From contig NC_092671.1 in assembly GCF_964355755.1 (NCBI RefSeq), positions 36,537,304 through 36,601,303 on the forward strand: DNA of 64,000 nt, given 5' to 3'. Origin of the DNA: Antedon mediterranea. Lineage: Eukaryota; Echinodermata; Crinoidea; Comatulida; Antedonidae. The notes below the pieces were generated by a model. That model saw only the letters and a program-made list of their open reading frames with translations. It was not told the DNA's origin and made no database searches. The translations under genes were made by a program, and so were the position numbers. Every line of letters starts with the position of its first letter. Position 1 is the first letter of the stretch. Below, piece by piece: positions 37,899-49,271 of the stretch.

Positions 37899-40800
37899 GG
37901 GAGAGAGAGAGGCAAGACCTAAACATTGTGCTTAATTTGACCTATGTCTTAAGGCCCATTTACACTAGGAAGATAACAATCAACGATAAATATGTATATT
38001 GTTTGTATATATAAATCCAAAGGCAAATTACTGAAAAAATGACAATGCTGTGGATATCAGTGGCTGGATCTCAATGGAGATACAAAAAAAAAAGTAAAGC
38101 CAGAAAAGTTAGCAGAGCTAATATGTATTTTCATACATAAAACAAAAGATATCTAACAAGTTTTCATACTATAACTATAAGAAACCATCTATGCTTCCTT
38201 TGATGAAAATGATATTTTTATGTCCAATCAAATGACGTCACGATTGATAGCAATAATATCGTAACAATACAACGATTTGATTGGGTTATTAAAAAAATAT
38301 TATTCTTATCAACATAAAGCACATCAACATAAATGATTATCCTAATCCTATAGTTCAATAGCAAAAACCCTTCAAATTTGTTTCACTTTCTGTAAGAAAA
38401 TGTTTATTTATCATTGACCATTATCGTCCTAGTGTAAATGGGCCTATATCTTTTGCAATAAAATGTTCAAAATATGGAAAGCTGAGGCTTCATCTGAATC
38501 ACCTATGTGTTTGATGCATGGTCGTTGTTGATAGTTGAATGTTTACAGACTAAAATGTAAGGCCTTTACAGCTTTGTCTACACTATCAAACTCGTTTGAC
38601 AAAAAAGTGTGATGTGACCAAATATGGTAGTGATATGCCCAAGTATTGTAGTGATATGACATCATCATGTCCATATATGGGCACATCACTTTTTTTGGCA
38701 CATTTTGATTTTTGATAGTGTAGACAGGGCTTACAGTAAGACTAGTCAATGTTGACTTAATTGGTATTTAATATGAATAGGAATACTCGGTAATATTGGA
38801 AAAAATTATTCTATTAATAAGTATTATTATTAATAATGTTTACCCTGTAATGATTTCACACAAAAATTGACACATGCACAATTATATTTAATCCAAGCGC
38901 ATTATAACTGTATTAATTTTCACTCAAAGTAATAACAGTTTATCACAAGTAACATAGATTGCCTCACTTATACTTTTATTACAGATTTAAATCCAATTCC
39001 TATTCTAAAGTAATGGAAAATACACAAACTCACATCACCAATCAGGACCAACTAAACAAAACAGTAACACTCGCCATATAATGTTATGTTATTTTCTCAC
39101 ACTTGGGTAAATTTGGACATAATAAATAATGAATAAATATTTAATTATTAAATATTATGGTACAGGTCTGTATGCTGGGGTGGTTTTCAGGATAAACACC
39201 ACAACTATTTGAAGTTCCTCCAAAGCCAGCCTCAAGCCACAGTTAGTTAGTTTCTCTCCAAACCCAATTGAGAACTCTGCACAGTCCTGTGTTATATATA
39301 TTTTCTGAACTGCCTTTTTTCTTTTTTTGACAGCCCTGTTTACAATATCAAACTTTCTGTATCACAAAATAAGTGATGTGCCCATATATGGACATGATGA
39401 TGGCATATCAGTGTTATCACTACCATATTTGGGTATATCACTACATATTTGACACTAGTTTGATAGTGTGGACAGAGCTTAAGTCTGTCATTGTCTTGTT
39501 TTTATCATCCCTATGCTTTGCTTTCTATTTGGTATTTCTATTTTCATAATAAAGTATTTTACTCCAACAGGATTGAATGATATTTATAAATTTATTTGTA
39601 TTATTTGTACACTTTATATCTGATAAATTATTATTCTGACAAATACACACACCATGAACACAAGTATGAAAGGCATGTTATTTAAAAAAGGTTGATTTCT
39701 GGCTTTAGAATAAAAGAGAAGAAAGATATTTTAAAATAAAATATTTATGTGTGTAAATTGTTCTTCAACCATGAAAGTTGAAAGTACTATAACTATTTGA
39801 GAGTAACTCCTCTGTGTTTGAACTAAAGGCCAATTTATACAGACAAGCTGTAACAGTAATAAAAATATAGAATCTATGTTATTCCTTATGACCATATACA
39901 CACAATACAGAGTGGACAGGCCGTTTCCGCTCAAAATAGATATACAGATTGTACATGGGACAAGCTACACGGTTTTCCGCTTACCATTACCGCACGTCTG
40001 TGTAAATTGGCCTTAACAAACCAATATTAAAATATACTTAGATCTTAAAAGTTACCTTTGAAGTTTTGTTCTTTTTTCATGAACAGTTTCTTAAAATCAT
40101 AATTGCGTAATTTATCATTTTTCCCTAATTTCGGCTGGAATGACCACCCTCATAAAATATGGTTGAAATAAATAAATACAATTTGTGTCTTGTACTTTAG
40201 GGTACTAGGTGATCTGTATACCGAAGATGGACATTGTAAAGACGTACCAGGAGTTACACAGTCCAGTTATAAAATGCCGACAATGTTGATATGGGAAGTA
40301 AATAACCAGCTATCAATTCATATAGAACGGGCAATGACCTTTGTCACAGAGGTAAGCATAGCATCAACCCATTTACAGTATAAAGCCCTGTCTACATTAT
40401 CAAAGTTTATGTGACCAAAAAAAATGTGATGTGCCCAAATATGGTAATGATATGCTTAAATGTGGTAGTGATATGACATCATCATGGCCATATTGGCACA
40501 TTACATTTTTTTGTCACATAAAGTTTGATAGTGTAGACAGAGCTTAAGACTTCTCTTTCAATTCAGTATTTGACCTATTTATTTGCATATAGACCTAGTT
40601 TATACAGGTTTGGATTATATTATTTTGGACTGTGAGTTGTTAAGCTCTGTCTACATTATCAAACTAATTTGACAAAAAATTGTGATGTGCGCACCAAAAT
40701 ATGGTAGTGATATTCCCAAATATAGTAGTGATATTCCCAAATATGGTAGTGATATTCCCAAATATGGTAGTGATATTGTGTGAAATCCAAAGTAGCCTTG

Positions 40801-43800
40801 CTTAAACAATATATCGTAACATTGGTAATATTATAATAATAATATGATCCAGATATATGTAACTGCTCTGTCATTCAAAAATCATCTTCAAACTTCTTTT
40901 TTTTTTACAGAATAATAGCGACTTAGATTTGCGTGTTCGAATTCATGAAGTTTATGGTAAAGGATTTATGAAGAAGAGTAAGGTAGGCTTTGATTAAGAG
41001 TACTCTAGCTTGATTTCATTCTCTTCAAAGATATACTTGACTATACAGTACTAACAATGGTTTGAGTGTAGAAACGATGTCAACCCAGTTCTGATTGGTT
41101 GGTATAATTATATATTTTTGTATAATTCAACCCAAAAGTTGCAATAAAAGTATTTTATCCTTATTATTATTTAGAGGGTTAGGTTTTTAATAAGAGGTTT
41201 TATAGTTAGGAATAAATTGTTTATATTTAGGAACTAGTTTTATGTTTAGGGAGTTTTATATTTAGGAAATAGGACAGCCAATCACAATGCAGTTAACATC
41301 AATTCAATTCAATTCAAAATTCTTTAATCATCCCACACGGGGCAATTCAAATAAAAAGGTCTGGATTAAAATGATCTTACAAAATATACAAAATATCACA
41401 ATACACAGAACAAAATAGAAAAAAAGTCAAGTCAAGGTTCAAGAATTTAAGAGTCGAATAGCCACTGGCAAAAACGATCTCTAACGTCATTATTGAGACT
41501 AATATGTTTTATTATTATTATTTTAGCAGAAAGTGAAATCTCAAATGATCATATAGAAAATACTCTCACTTCTTCTTGAATTGTCTTTAGGGTTTTTATT
41601 AGGCTACATTGTAATATTATATTGTCACTCCAGAAGAGCATAACAATCGAAACCTCAAGACATTCGCTTTTTTAATTTCAAGGAAATAATTATGCTTTCA
41701 TTTTATTTTTTTATTTTATTTCACATACATCTAACGCCAAGTACAGGATGCCTTAAAAACTCAAATATAAGTAAATTAGATTAAAATATATATAACAAGT
41801 TACTCAAAATGTACAAAGTTAACGATCAAAAAATCAAAACAAGAACATAGAAAAATCATGAACTAACAAACTTTTCCTATTTCTACATCCTAAACTGTTT
41901 TTTATTTTTCTACCATCATACCTTCTATATTTTCATCCTTTATCTATTATACGATATAAACAGCATTACACGCGTACATCGTAACGCGAGCATTTCATTC
42001 TATACGCATACGCACTTTTATCGAACATAATTTACGATAAGACATCAACCGATTCAGTTCAAAACCAGTTTAAGGTAAACATTTTAAATTTAAATTAATT
42101 TATGTTTCTATCCACTCTACCATTTTCATATAAAGATATTGTGGAACCACGTCAGGTCAAGTTCAATATTGAATATCGAAACGTGGCAGGCTGAAGGCGC
42201 TTGACCTTTGACAAGATCGCCTAAATTTTTAATATATTAACTTTACAATACTTAGTGTTGTATATTCTGGTACAGCCGCTCCATAATCTCTTTGCTTTTC
42301 TTCCTTATATCTATATTTTTAATTTATACTAACAAATATCTTTTTTATCTTTTTTATTAATATAATAATAATAATATATCAAACATTTATTAGATAATAT
42401 TCATCGCATAATATGCAATCTACGATAATTTAATTAATTGATATAACAAATTTATTAAATACATAACATCATTTGAATAAAAAGAACAAATCACATATCT
42501 ACACATAATCATAACATCGTATACTCTATCTCTAACAATTTATTCAATCTTCTATCGACTAAAGCCGAAGTATAGTCGTTATCTCGGGACCGTTCTATGG
42601 CCACCACCAGGTAGGCTTACTTCATTAAGGCTTCTATGAATGGATGTACTGGTTGGGAGCAGGAACGCTAGTAGACCAAACCCAGTACCGTTTTGATTAC
42701 GATCAATCGGGAAATTACCTCATGAGTAAAAAAAAAAATTGAATGAACAATCGTAGATTGCATATTATGCGATGAATATTATTATTATACTATAAAATGG
42801 AAGTTATTAAAATGAACTTATCTAAGCTCTGTCTTTATGTGACAAAATAATGAGATGTGCCCATATATGGACATGATGATGTCATATCACTACCATATTT
42901 GGGCACATCACACTTTTTTGTCAAACTGGTTTCATAGTGTAAACAGAGCTTAAGTACCTTAGATGAAACTAAACAATTTAAAAAGTGTAAATCTATTATT
43001 GCAGATAAGTCCAGATGCTTATGTTCAAGTAGCTCTGCAACTGGCCTACTACAAAGATGCCAAGAAATTTGCACTTACGTATGAAGCATCAATGACACGT
43101 CTGTATCGTATGGGACGGACCGAAACCGTGCGTTCGCTTACACCCGAGTCATGTGCATTTGTTAAGTAAGTGCTCATTTACGCAAATGTTTAGTTTATCT
43201 AACATAAGAAAAAATTGCATTGTGTGCATACATAAATTTTTTTAATTTATATATTAGATATATTGTCCCCTAAAAAAATGTTTTTTCCAATTTTTTTTTA
43301 TTATGCCATTTTATGTCACATAATAGTTATTCACTTTTACCAAAAACTGGATCAAAAACAAATTTATTTACCTGAAAAAATTGTAATTTAAGGCAAAAAA
43401 TACTTAAATTGTGTGTCCAGAAAAATGGTTTTTGATTAAAATTAAACGTTTCCTTTCCTTTTTTAGAGCGATGGTCGAGGACAATCGCTCGGATGAAGAA
43501 AAGGCACGGCTTCTCCACGAAGCAGCAAAGGTTCATGTACAATTATACAAGGATGCAATGAGTGGACGAGGTGTTGACCGACATATGTTTGCACTCTATG
43601 TCCTTTCAAAAGGCTTTAATCAGGTAATCATATTACTGTATTCGGGAGTATAGTGACCTTTGAACTTCAGTATAGCTCCTTTGTGTTTGTCCTCTATGGC
43701 CTTAAAAAAGGCCCCAGTCAGGTATCAGATTTTTATTTTTATACGCATCCAAAAGCGAGTAACTCACCAATTACGGGATGGATAAACTTTTTTATAACTT

Positions 43801-45155
43801 ATATCATGCTTATAAACTAAGTCTCATTTGAGGCTTATAAACTAAGTCTCATTTGAGGCTTATAAACTAAGTCTCATTTGAGGCTTAGGGAGTGGAGTTG
43901 AAAGAGTCTTGAGTTACAACCCTAGCACTAGGTCAAAATTGAACCTTGGACCTTGGGATTGGAAGGCAATCATGTTAACCAGCAAGCTACAGCTTCACTA
44001 TTTTCTACCCCCAGTATTTTTGTAATCATGAATGTATACATGAATACAGTGAATTTTTAAGTATGAACCCCTCTTTTGAGGACACCCTCAACAAGAGGAC
44101 AATTTTCTGTGAATCAAACAAGGAGTAATATATATTTAATAACCCCTATTCAATGGACACATAGTTTTACTGTACTCCCTGTTTTTTGTTTTAATATTTG
44201 TTTTCCTAATGGAAAGTTGTATATATAAAATAGCTAATAACTATTCTTATTAATTGTTCTTGTGTTCAGGAAAGTGATTTCTTGCATCATGCACTAACGA
44301 TGCCATGGACATTATCAACAAGTCAGACACCACAGCAACAAATGTCATCCAGCCCCAGGCTTGACTATGCTAATCGTGATAAAGTATGTCATTTCAAATA
44401 CAATATTACTATATATTTCCATTTTTAAATATTTAGTTATTGATTTTTTTAAAATATTTTTGACAAATCTTGGAATATCAGGGATTTAATAAAAGTTAAT
44501 AAAGTTATTAAATCAATGCTAAAATTATAACTCAGAGATAAGCAATGAAACTTTTCATTTTTAATGAATGCATCTCTAAATTTGATGGTGAAGGTTTGCA
44601 TGATGAAATCAAATTATTTATTTTTTTTATGTCAGCTGTACTGCTATACTTCCTGCAATATAGTTATTAATAATATTATCGTGCCTAATGTTGTGAAACC
44701 TCTAAACTCTGAACATAAACTAATACGAAAAAAGGAAATTCCTACCATGCCAAAATCGGTCGATCGGTCTAATTGAACCCAGGTCAGCACCAGTTGTGTC
44801 TCGGTCATCCCGGACTCAGGCGCCTCCTGCCCTACTAAATTAGATCTGAAACAATCTAGGTGGCACGTTAAAGGAGAAAAAAGGAGATTAATATGCTCTA
44901 TTAATTAGTTGAATAAATAATAATTAATTAATATCTATATCACCATAGGTATGTCCAGGAGGTGGTTTTGGGCCAGTGTCAGATCAAGGTTACGGCATAT
45001 CCTATATGTTCCCAGAAGATAGTATGCTGTTTTTCCATGTGTCGTCAAAGAAGTCGTGTCCCTTAACAGATTCTCAACGTATGCAGGACAATATATTTCA
45101 AGCCCTAGCTGAAATGAAACAACTTTTAGAGAATGTTGGAAAGAGCAAGACTTAG
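23693..45155 (+). CDS. CPT1: Carnitine O-palmitoyltransferase 1
   Basis: Outer-mitochondrial-membrane enzyme that makes acylcarnitine from long-chain acyl-CoA, the controlled entry step of fatty-acid oxidation. Exons: 23693-23820, 27547-27701, 28071-28196, 28662-28873, 32126-32211, 33017-33121, 33839-33970, 34459-34513, 34869-34998, 35493-35635, 36054-36253, 40201-40351, 40911-40982, 43005-43165, 43467-43623, 44270-44383 and 44949-45155. They give 777 aa (human CPT1A 773) with every junction in frame. Visible features are an N-terminal regulatory segment MAEARSAV, membrane spans near 54-74 and 101-121, catalytic His472 in [16 protein letters not shown] at 592-597, STSQTPQQQ at 687-695, and GGGFGPV near 713. 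The A, B or C paralogue cannot be assigned outside vertebrates. Confidence 0.95.
24365..24434. mobile_element. MITE-C copy 1 (short)
   Basis: Ends AGCTTGTTCGCACTAGGACG and GTGGGAACCAAGCC, flanked by TAA on both sides. It is an internally deleted form of the element at 50417-50527, in CPT1 intron 1. Confidence 0.6.
26009..26206. mobile_element. MITE-A copy 13 (disrupted right end)
   Basis: The left end (AGCTATGTCTACACTATCAA) is intact. The right half is interrupted by about 45 bp containing ATTCATTCATC before CAAGTTTGATAGT resumes. Confidence 0.7.
26251..26439. mobile_element. MITE-C copy 2
   Basis: Ends CTTGGTTCGCACTTAGATGC and GTCTTAGTGGGAACCAAGCT. A central perfect palindrome, AGAAATAAC/TTATTTCT with CCATGG on each side, lies near 26305-26333. 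Confidence 0.65.
28420..28605 (+). mobile_element. tRNA-derived SINE, family C
   Basis: Head TAGCTTGGTGGTTAACGTGC with B-box-like GGGTTCAATCC, then a body with CTCCACTCCCTAAGACTCAA and CCATCCTGTAATTTGCAAAT. Matches 18433-18755 and, inverted, 43790-44003. It lies in CPT1 intron 3, ending about 60 bp before exon 4. Confidence 0.7.
28948..29130. mobile_element. MITE-B copy 2 (TTA target duplication)
   Basis: Ends AGGCCAATACACAGATGAGC and CTGTGTAAATTGGCCT, flanked by TTA on both sides (28945-28947 and 29131-29133). It lies in CPT1 intron 4, just after exon 4. Confidence 0.8.
33252..33372. repeat. Inverted pair of tRNA-like sequences
   Basis: The left half (33252-33303, minus strand) and right half (33304-33372, plus strand) both contain a T-arm-like GTGGGTTCGAGTCCCACC or GTGGGTTTGAGTCCCACC. 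Each also has a TGGTCTAGAGG-like or TAGTGGTCTGGAGG word. The two face each other and can form a long hairpin. Neither makes a clean cloverleaf. It lies about 130 bp after CPT1 exon 6. Confidence 0.6.
34663..34765 (+). repeat. Dispersed hairpin repeat (CGAAACGTCGAG family), copy 1
   Basis: TTGAGGA, a hairpin with 7-bp stem CGATCAA/TTGATCG, then AAACGTCGAGAAACAC. About 60 bp further on, both copies share a TTTTCAGAACTA word. It matches 52244-52345. The family is not identified; such blocks occur near retroelement 3' ends in invertebrates. Confidence 0.55.
36637..36799. mobile_element. MITE-A copy 14
   Basis: Diverged element with damaged left end (CCTTGTCTACACACTATCAA) and right end GACAGGGCT. 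First of the cluster in CPT1 intron 11. Confidence 0.8.
36828..36988. mobile_element. MITE-A copy 15
   Basis: Near full length, in the same orientation as copy 14 and only about 30 bp from it. Ends CGCTTTGTC and GACAAAGCT. Confidence 0.85.
37201..37342. mobile_element. MITE-A copy 16
   Basis: Ends AGCTCTGTC and GACAGAGAT, flanked by TAA and TTA. Opposite orientation to copies 14 and 15. Confidence 0.85.
37864..37912. repeat. (GA)n with a 14-G run
   Basis: A GA dinucleotide run broken by a run of 14 G at 37888-37901, then more GA. It lies in CPT1 intron 11. Confidence 0.95.
37952..38445. mobile_element. MITE-D, carrying another repeat
   Basis: Ends AGGCCCATTTACACTAGGA and TCCTAGTGTAAATGGGCCT are inverted copies. 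Internally, 38003-38106 resembles the repeat at 22508-22640 (CCAAAGGCAAATTACTGAA), so one element has inserted in another. No clean target duplication is visible. Confidence 0.65.
38570..38731. mobile_element. MITE-A copy 17
   Basis: Ends AGCTTTGTC and GACAGGGCT. The flanking triplets read TAC on both sides, an off-consensus but matching duplication. Confidence 0.82.
39332..39479. mobile_element. MITE-A copy 18
   Basis: Ends AGCCCTGTTTACAATATCAA and GACAGAGCT. The right inner segment is shortened. Confidence 0.8.
39837..40013. mobile_element. MITE-B copy 3 (TAA target duplication)
   Basis: Ends AGGCCAATTTATACAGAC and GTCTGTGTAAATTGGCCT, with TAA directly outside both. It lies in CPT1 intron 11, about 190 bp before exon 12. 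Confidence 0.82.
40384..40544. mobile_element. MITE-A copy 19 (TAA target duplication)
   Basis: Ends AGCCCTGTC and GACAGAGCT, flanked by TAA on both sides. It starts 33 bp after CPT1 exon 12. Confidence 0.88.
40643..40777. mobile_element. MITE-A copy 20 (truncated, with internal tandem repeat)
   Basis: The left end is intact (TTA then AGCTCTGTC). The interior has about four copies of a 21-bp unit on ATATTCCCAAATATGGTAGTG, and the right end is missing. It lies about 130 bp before CPT1 exon 13. Confidence 0.8.
41300..41430 (-). mobile_element. Possible LINE 3' tail
   Basis: (AATTC)n followed by TTTAATCATCCCACACGGGG reads, on the minus strand, like the end of a non-LTR retroelement with a short repeat tail. 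No coding remnant is visible. It lies in CPT1 intron 13. Confidence 0.35.
42396..42783. mobile_element. 388-bp TIR element
   Basis: Near-perfect inverted ends of about 31 bp (ATTCATCGCATAATATGCAA at left, complement at right, ending 42781). The interior is less AT-rich and has no recognised gene. It lies in CPT1 intron 13, just before MITE-A copy 21. Confidence 0.75.
42825..42950. mobile_element. MITE-A copy 21
   Basis: Ends AGCTCTGTC and AACAGAGCT. The left inner segment (ACACTATCAAAC) is deleted. It ends 54 bp before CPT1 exon 14. Confidence 0.8.
43790..44003 (-). mobile_element. tRNA-derived SINE, family C, with internal triplication
   Basis: Reverse complement of the 28420 element. The segment GCTTATAAACTAAGTCTCAT (unit 25 bp) is repeated three times in tandem at 43808-43883. 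It lies in CPT1 intron 15. Confidence 0.7.
44657..44880 (-). mobile_element. SINE-like element
   Basis: CCTAATGTTGTGAAACCTCT and the ATT-rich edge match the inverted SINE tail seen at 1546-1708. A GGTCAGCACCAGTTGTGTCT block follows. Diverged and without clear boundaries. Confidence 0.4.
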
Positions 45156-45567
45156 TTTATTACTTTTAATTAATTGTTTAATTATTTAATTATTTTTAAT
45201 CATTAAATTATTGTTTTGTTTTTGTATTACAATTAATTAAATTTTAGACACAAATTTAAATTTATTTATTACAAACTAGTACAAGAATGTTGAAAAAAGC
45301 AAGACTTAGTAATATTACTTTAAATTAATTTTTAAATTATTTAATTTTAAACAATTTTTAATTATTAAATTATTGTTTTGTTTTTGTGTTACAATGAATT
45401 AAATTTTAGACACAAATTTAAATTTATTTATTACAAACTGTTACAAGAGGTCAAAATCAAATAATTGTGAAAACAAAAAGACTTAGTTTATTACTTTTAA
45501 TTAATTTTAACTATTTTTTTTGTCTTACAATGAATTAGTTTTAATTTATTTATTACAAATTGTTAAA
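45129..45567 (+). repeat. Tandem triplication of the CPT1 3' end
   Basis: The last nine or so codons of CPT1, the stop codon and about 130 bp of AT-rich 3' UTR recur twice downstream. Copies start near 45129, 45284 and 45463, each beginning with an AATGTTG/AATTGTG...AAGACTTAG motif. Only the first is in the CPT1 frame. Confidence 0.8.
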
Positions 45568-45838
45568 AGAAAACATTTACTGTATCCAGCAGATTTTTAA
45601 CTGAACTTTTCCGTTGAAAATAGTTTAAATAAGTTGTACACTACTTTTACCCATTATGGTGTGGAGCTCGCCACTTATAGAATGAAACAATTTTTTTTTT
45701 TCAACGATAAGAATTTAATAAAATTCAAAGCACTTATCAACTCAAAACATTTTTTAAATTTAGATTAAAATAATAATTTTAGAACTGCCTTCTGTTATTA
45801 TTTTAAAACATGACTAAATATTTTAATTGTTTGTATAT

Positions 45839-45848
45839 AATAAATAAA
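45839..45848 (+). terminator. Candidate CPT1 polyadenylation signals
   Basis: Two overlapping AATAAA hexamers about 690 bp after the stop codon. This is the clearest AATAAA downstream of the 3'-end triplication; use is not demonstrated. Confidence 0.5.
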
Positions 45849-46369
45849 GCAATTGGTGCATATTACATAAGTATTATGTTGTGTGATAATATGTTGGTTT
45901 CTTTTAGTACATTTAAAATGTGATACCCTAAACATTGAAGCATATGCTTATATCGGTGTGAATATTATTAAATAAGTAAATGTGTGTGTTTATATAAATA
46001 ACTTGATAGTTTATCCAAGTTTGCCAAAATGTGACAATACCTTTTAACGAAATGATCGCACTTAGGCATCTCATTTAATCTTGGACATGTTAATGAATAT
46101 ACAGTACTTTTATAGTCATGTTATCAGTCAGTCAGTGAGTTATAGTTTATAGAGTTTTACAGCCAAAATGGTTGTATACCTGCTTTGCGATGTGATAATC
46201 TTTGGGGGTTTTTTTTCTCAACTCAATTGTGTAGGTCAAATGTCATACATAGCGCTTGCTATTACCTTATTGATGCTGTTGATATATAGACAATCTTGCC
46301 ATTATTTGATATTTTTGTTTTTTTATTTATTGTATAATATAATTTTGTGAATTTTCTAAGTAACAAATT

Positions 46370-46575
46370 ATGATTTCTTTTAGTAACTTTTTTTTGTTTT
46401 TCGCTTTCATTTCTTTCTTTTTTGTTTTTCACCTCTCCACTTTTAATACTTTTTTTTCTCTTTTTTTGTTTTTCACCTCTCCACTTTTAATACTTTCTTT
46501 TTTTCTCTTGTTTGTTTTTCACTTTTCCACTTTTATTATTATTAATATATTATTATTATTTTCTTTTTCTCTCAA
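46370..46575. repeat. Polypyrimidine tract with tandem units
   Basis: About 200 bp made almost only of T and C on the plus strand, with a GTTTTTCACCTCTCCACTTT block repeated three times at intervals of roughly 50 bp. The open frame through it is a composition artefact. Confidence 0.85.
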
Positions 46576-46910
46576 GACATATTTTACTGACGTAACATGA
46601 TATAGCATACAAAAACATAATACTGTAACAAAATGCATAAGGTAAAGGGAAAATTAGCATGAATACTAGTTTCAGAATTGTAAGAAATTGACATTCACAC
46701 TTTTAAAGCACTGACATATAATAGTAATAATAGTCTGTAAAATATAAATATTAAAAAAATAGTTCATAATTTAATTTTAGCTGATAAAAGGAATCTCCCT
46801 ACAACTAACTAACTTAGTTTCTTATAACTATTTTACATTTTTTCTTCACTTCTAGAAATAGTATACTGTAGGTAGTCAAACAATATTAACGTTCAGGGGA
46901 AAAACTATAA

Positions 46911-47049
46911 AGCTATGTCTACACTATCTAACTTTATGTGACAAAAATATATGATGTGACCATTTATGATGATGTCATATCACTACCATATTTGGGTACA
47001 TCTCTACCTTTTTTTTTGTCAAAATAGTTTGATAGTGTAGCCAGAGCAT
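46911..47049. mobile_element. MITE-A copy 22 (TAA target duplication)
   Basis: Ends AGCTATGTC and CAGAGCAT, flanked by TAA on both sides. Intergenic. Confidence 0.82.
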
Positions 47050-48449
47050 TAAACATTATCTCTTTTAAATTTATTCCCGTCATTCACCTAAAGTTGCCTC
47101 CAATCCAATTTAGTTTATGTAAATATTGTATGTAGAACTTTGATGTTATTGTTGGATTTCATGTTGATAAAAAAAGGCAATTTTCAAAGCGCCATTTGCA
47201 ATAATAATGAGTGTTGTAATTTGTTTCACCTCACAGTGGTTTGGCAATATTTGAATTGAATGTTAGCTAGATAAAGGGCTTTTTTTAATTAGCTTGTTGA
47301 TAGTTCTTCAAATGCTCAAATGTTAACATTTGTAAGGTTTAAAAATGTTTTTGTAATGAATTATGTGTATACTGTACTTTTGATGAACAAACTAACGAAC
47401 AAAACCCCCTTTGATTTTGTTTAAAATTTGAATTTGATTACAATCTAACGTAATAAATAATGCAAAATTAAATTGTAAAGATGTCGACATTTTAATAACA
47501 ATGTGGGATAAAGCAAGTGTGCTATGTGGTATTATATTGAGCATTAGCCTATATGTATAGTATGTTATATAATGCCAGTATCCTTTCATTTAAGATTCCT
47601 CAATATCCATTACAGTCAAATCTCCCAAAATTGGCAATCAACATCCCTAGTTTTTCCAGAAATTCCAGTTTCAAAAAACCATTTTAAAGTTAACTAAATA
47701 TATAAACTTTTATTTTACAAATTCAATGCATATAAAAATCATATGAAGTTAATGGAAACCTTTTGAAATTCTAATTTTTGCGAGTTTCCGGTTTTGGGAG
47801 AGATGACTCGATAATGGTATTAATCAATGCAAGTAAAATATATGTAATGCTTTTTTTATGCAATATTATAGTTTAATGTCACTTTGTATTAATGAATATT
47901 CATTAGCCATTTTTTGCATAAATGTAATAAGCATTGAATGATTTGAAAGAAAAAGTTTGATTGAATGTTACTTGTCTTGTTGTATTCTTTTATTGTTTTC
48001 AATTCAGGCTGTAAATAATAATAACAAATTACATTTATAAAGCGCTTCATAATGACAGAAACAAACTCCAAGCGCTGTACATAAAAATAACATAAACATC
48101 TGGTCAGCTTAAAGATATTAAATAATTTTGTTTACAATTTTTTTTGTTGAATATACCATTTTAATGTTATATAATAGTTATTGACTTCAACCAAGAATTG
48201 GATCCAATGGATTTTTGGTTGAATTTAACCATCATGTTATTTTATAAGTGAAAACATTATTTTTTTCTGTTTTTTTTTTACGGAAGTGATTCACTTTATT
48301 AAAGCTAAAAAATAACCTATTCAAAGTCTGATTTAATTAATCTTTATTTTTTTATGTTTTTGGGGGACAATAAATCTTTAATCTAAAGCAATCAATAGCA
48401 AAAATTTTTAAATTACAAAATAAAAAAAGGTATAATAATATACAAGCGA

Positions 48450-48776
48450 GAACAGTTTTAAAATACACATGTAGTTTTTGCAGGGGAGGTGTGGGGTAGG
48501 GGGAATGCGATGAAAGTAAAAGTTTCAAGAGAACTTGTACATTAACACTAAACATTAGTGTCACACATTTCATATACATATAATAGTGCATTACATCACA
48601 TATTAAAACCTCAGCATTATGTGGTAGGGTGACCAGTTCATTTCCATGCTGCCGCATCCTCCCTAGTATTTTCAACCAGGTACTCATTTACAGCCGAGTA
48701 GACTGGGAGTTGTCAGGAATTGAACCCAGGTCTCTGTATGACAGTCAAGTGTCCTAACCACTCGGCTACCCAACTC
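48450..48776 (-). mobile_element. tRNA-derived SINE with paired acceptor arms
   Basis: At 48705-48776 the minus strand starts GGAGTTGGGTAGCCGAGTGG and ends CAACTCC, so a 7-bp acceptor stem still pairs. GGGTTCAATTCC is the B box, and GTC sits where an anticodon would be, but the anticodon stem does not pair. A body of about 250 bp continues beyond it, as in a SINE. The far boundary is approximate. Confidence 0.6.
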
Positions 48777-49271
48777 CATATGTTATGTTATATTGTCTCA
48801 CACTATTGCATCATCTATTTCTTTACCTTTTTAGAGTTCACGATTATCTTCTTAACCACAAGCAGTATTCAGTCCAGACTTAACCCAAAGTCTCTCGTTA
48901 TTATCTTTTTATGTTTATAGTATATCACTATACCAATATTTCGGTTTTTGTCTGTCCAGCTCAAGTTTTAAACATATGAAACGTCATGCGTGTCAAAATG
49001 TCTATCATATAACCAATATTAAGTTGAATCGCCGTTTTGCACGTAGACTATACTATAGTCGGTCATTTAAAAGTGTAATAAACACAAAGACATCAAAGTA
49101 CAATTATACATTTTTATTGAACCTACTAAAAAATACCTGCATTGAAAAAGTGACGAGGCACAACATACTACAAATAATACTAGATAAGAATAAATATTAT
49201 AAAGTATCGGATGTATTAGTCCAAAAGAATGCAACTTTACTATTCTCTTTGGTGGACAACACGTATCCTTA

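Noticed and set aside
46370-46600. 76-codon Phe/Ser/Leu-rich frame
   Set aside because: Produced by the polypyrimidine tract; low complexity only.
48705-48776. Functional tRNA gene
   Set aside because: The acceptor arms pair but the anticodon stem does not, and a SINE body continues beyond.
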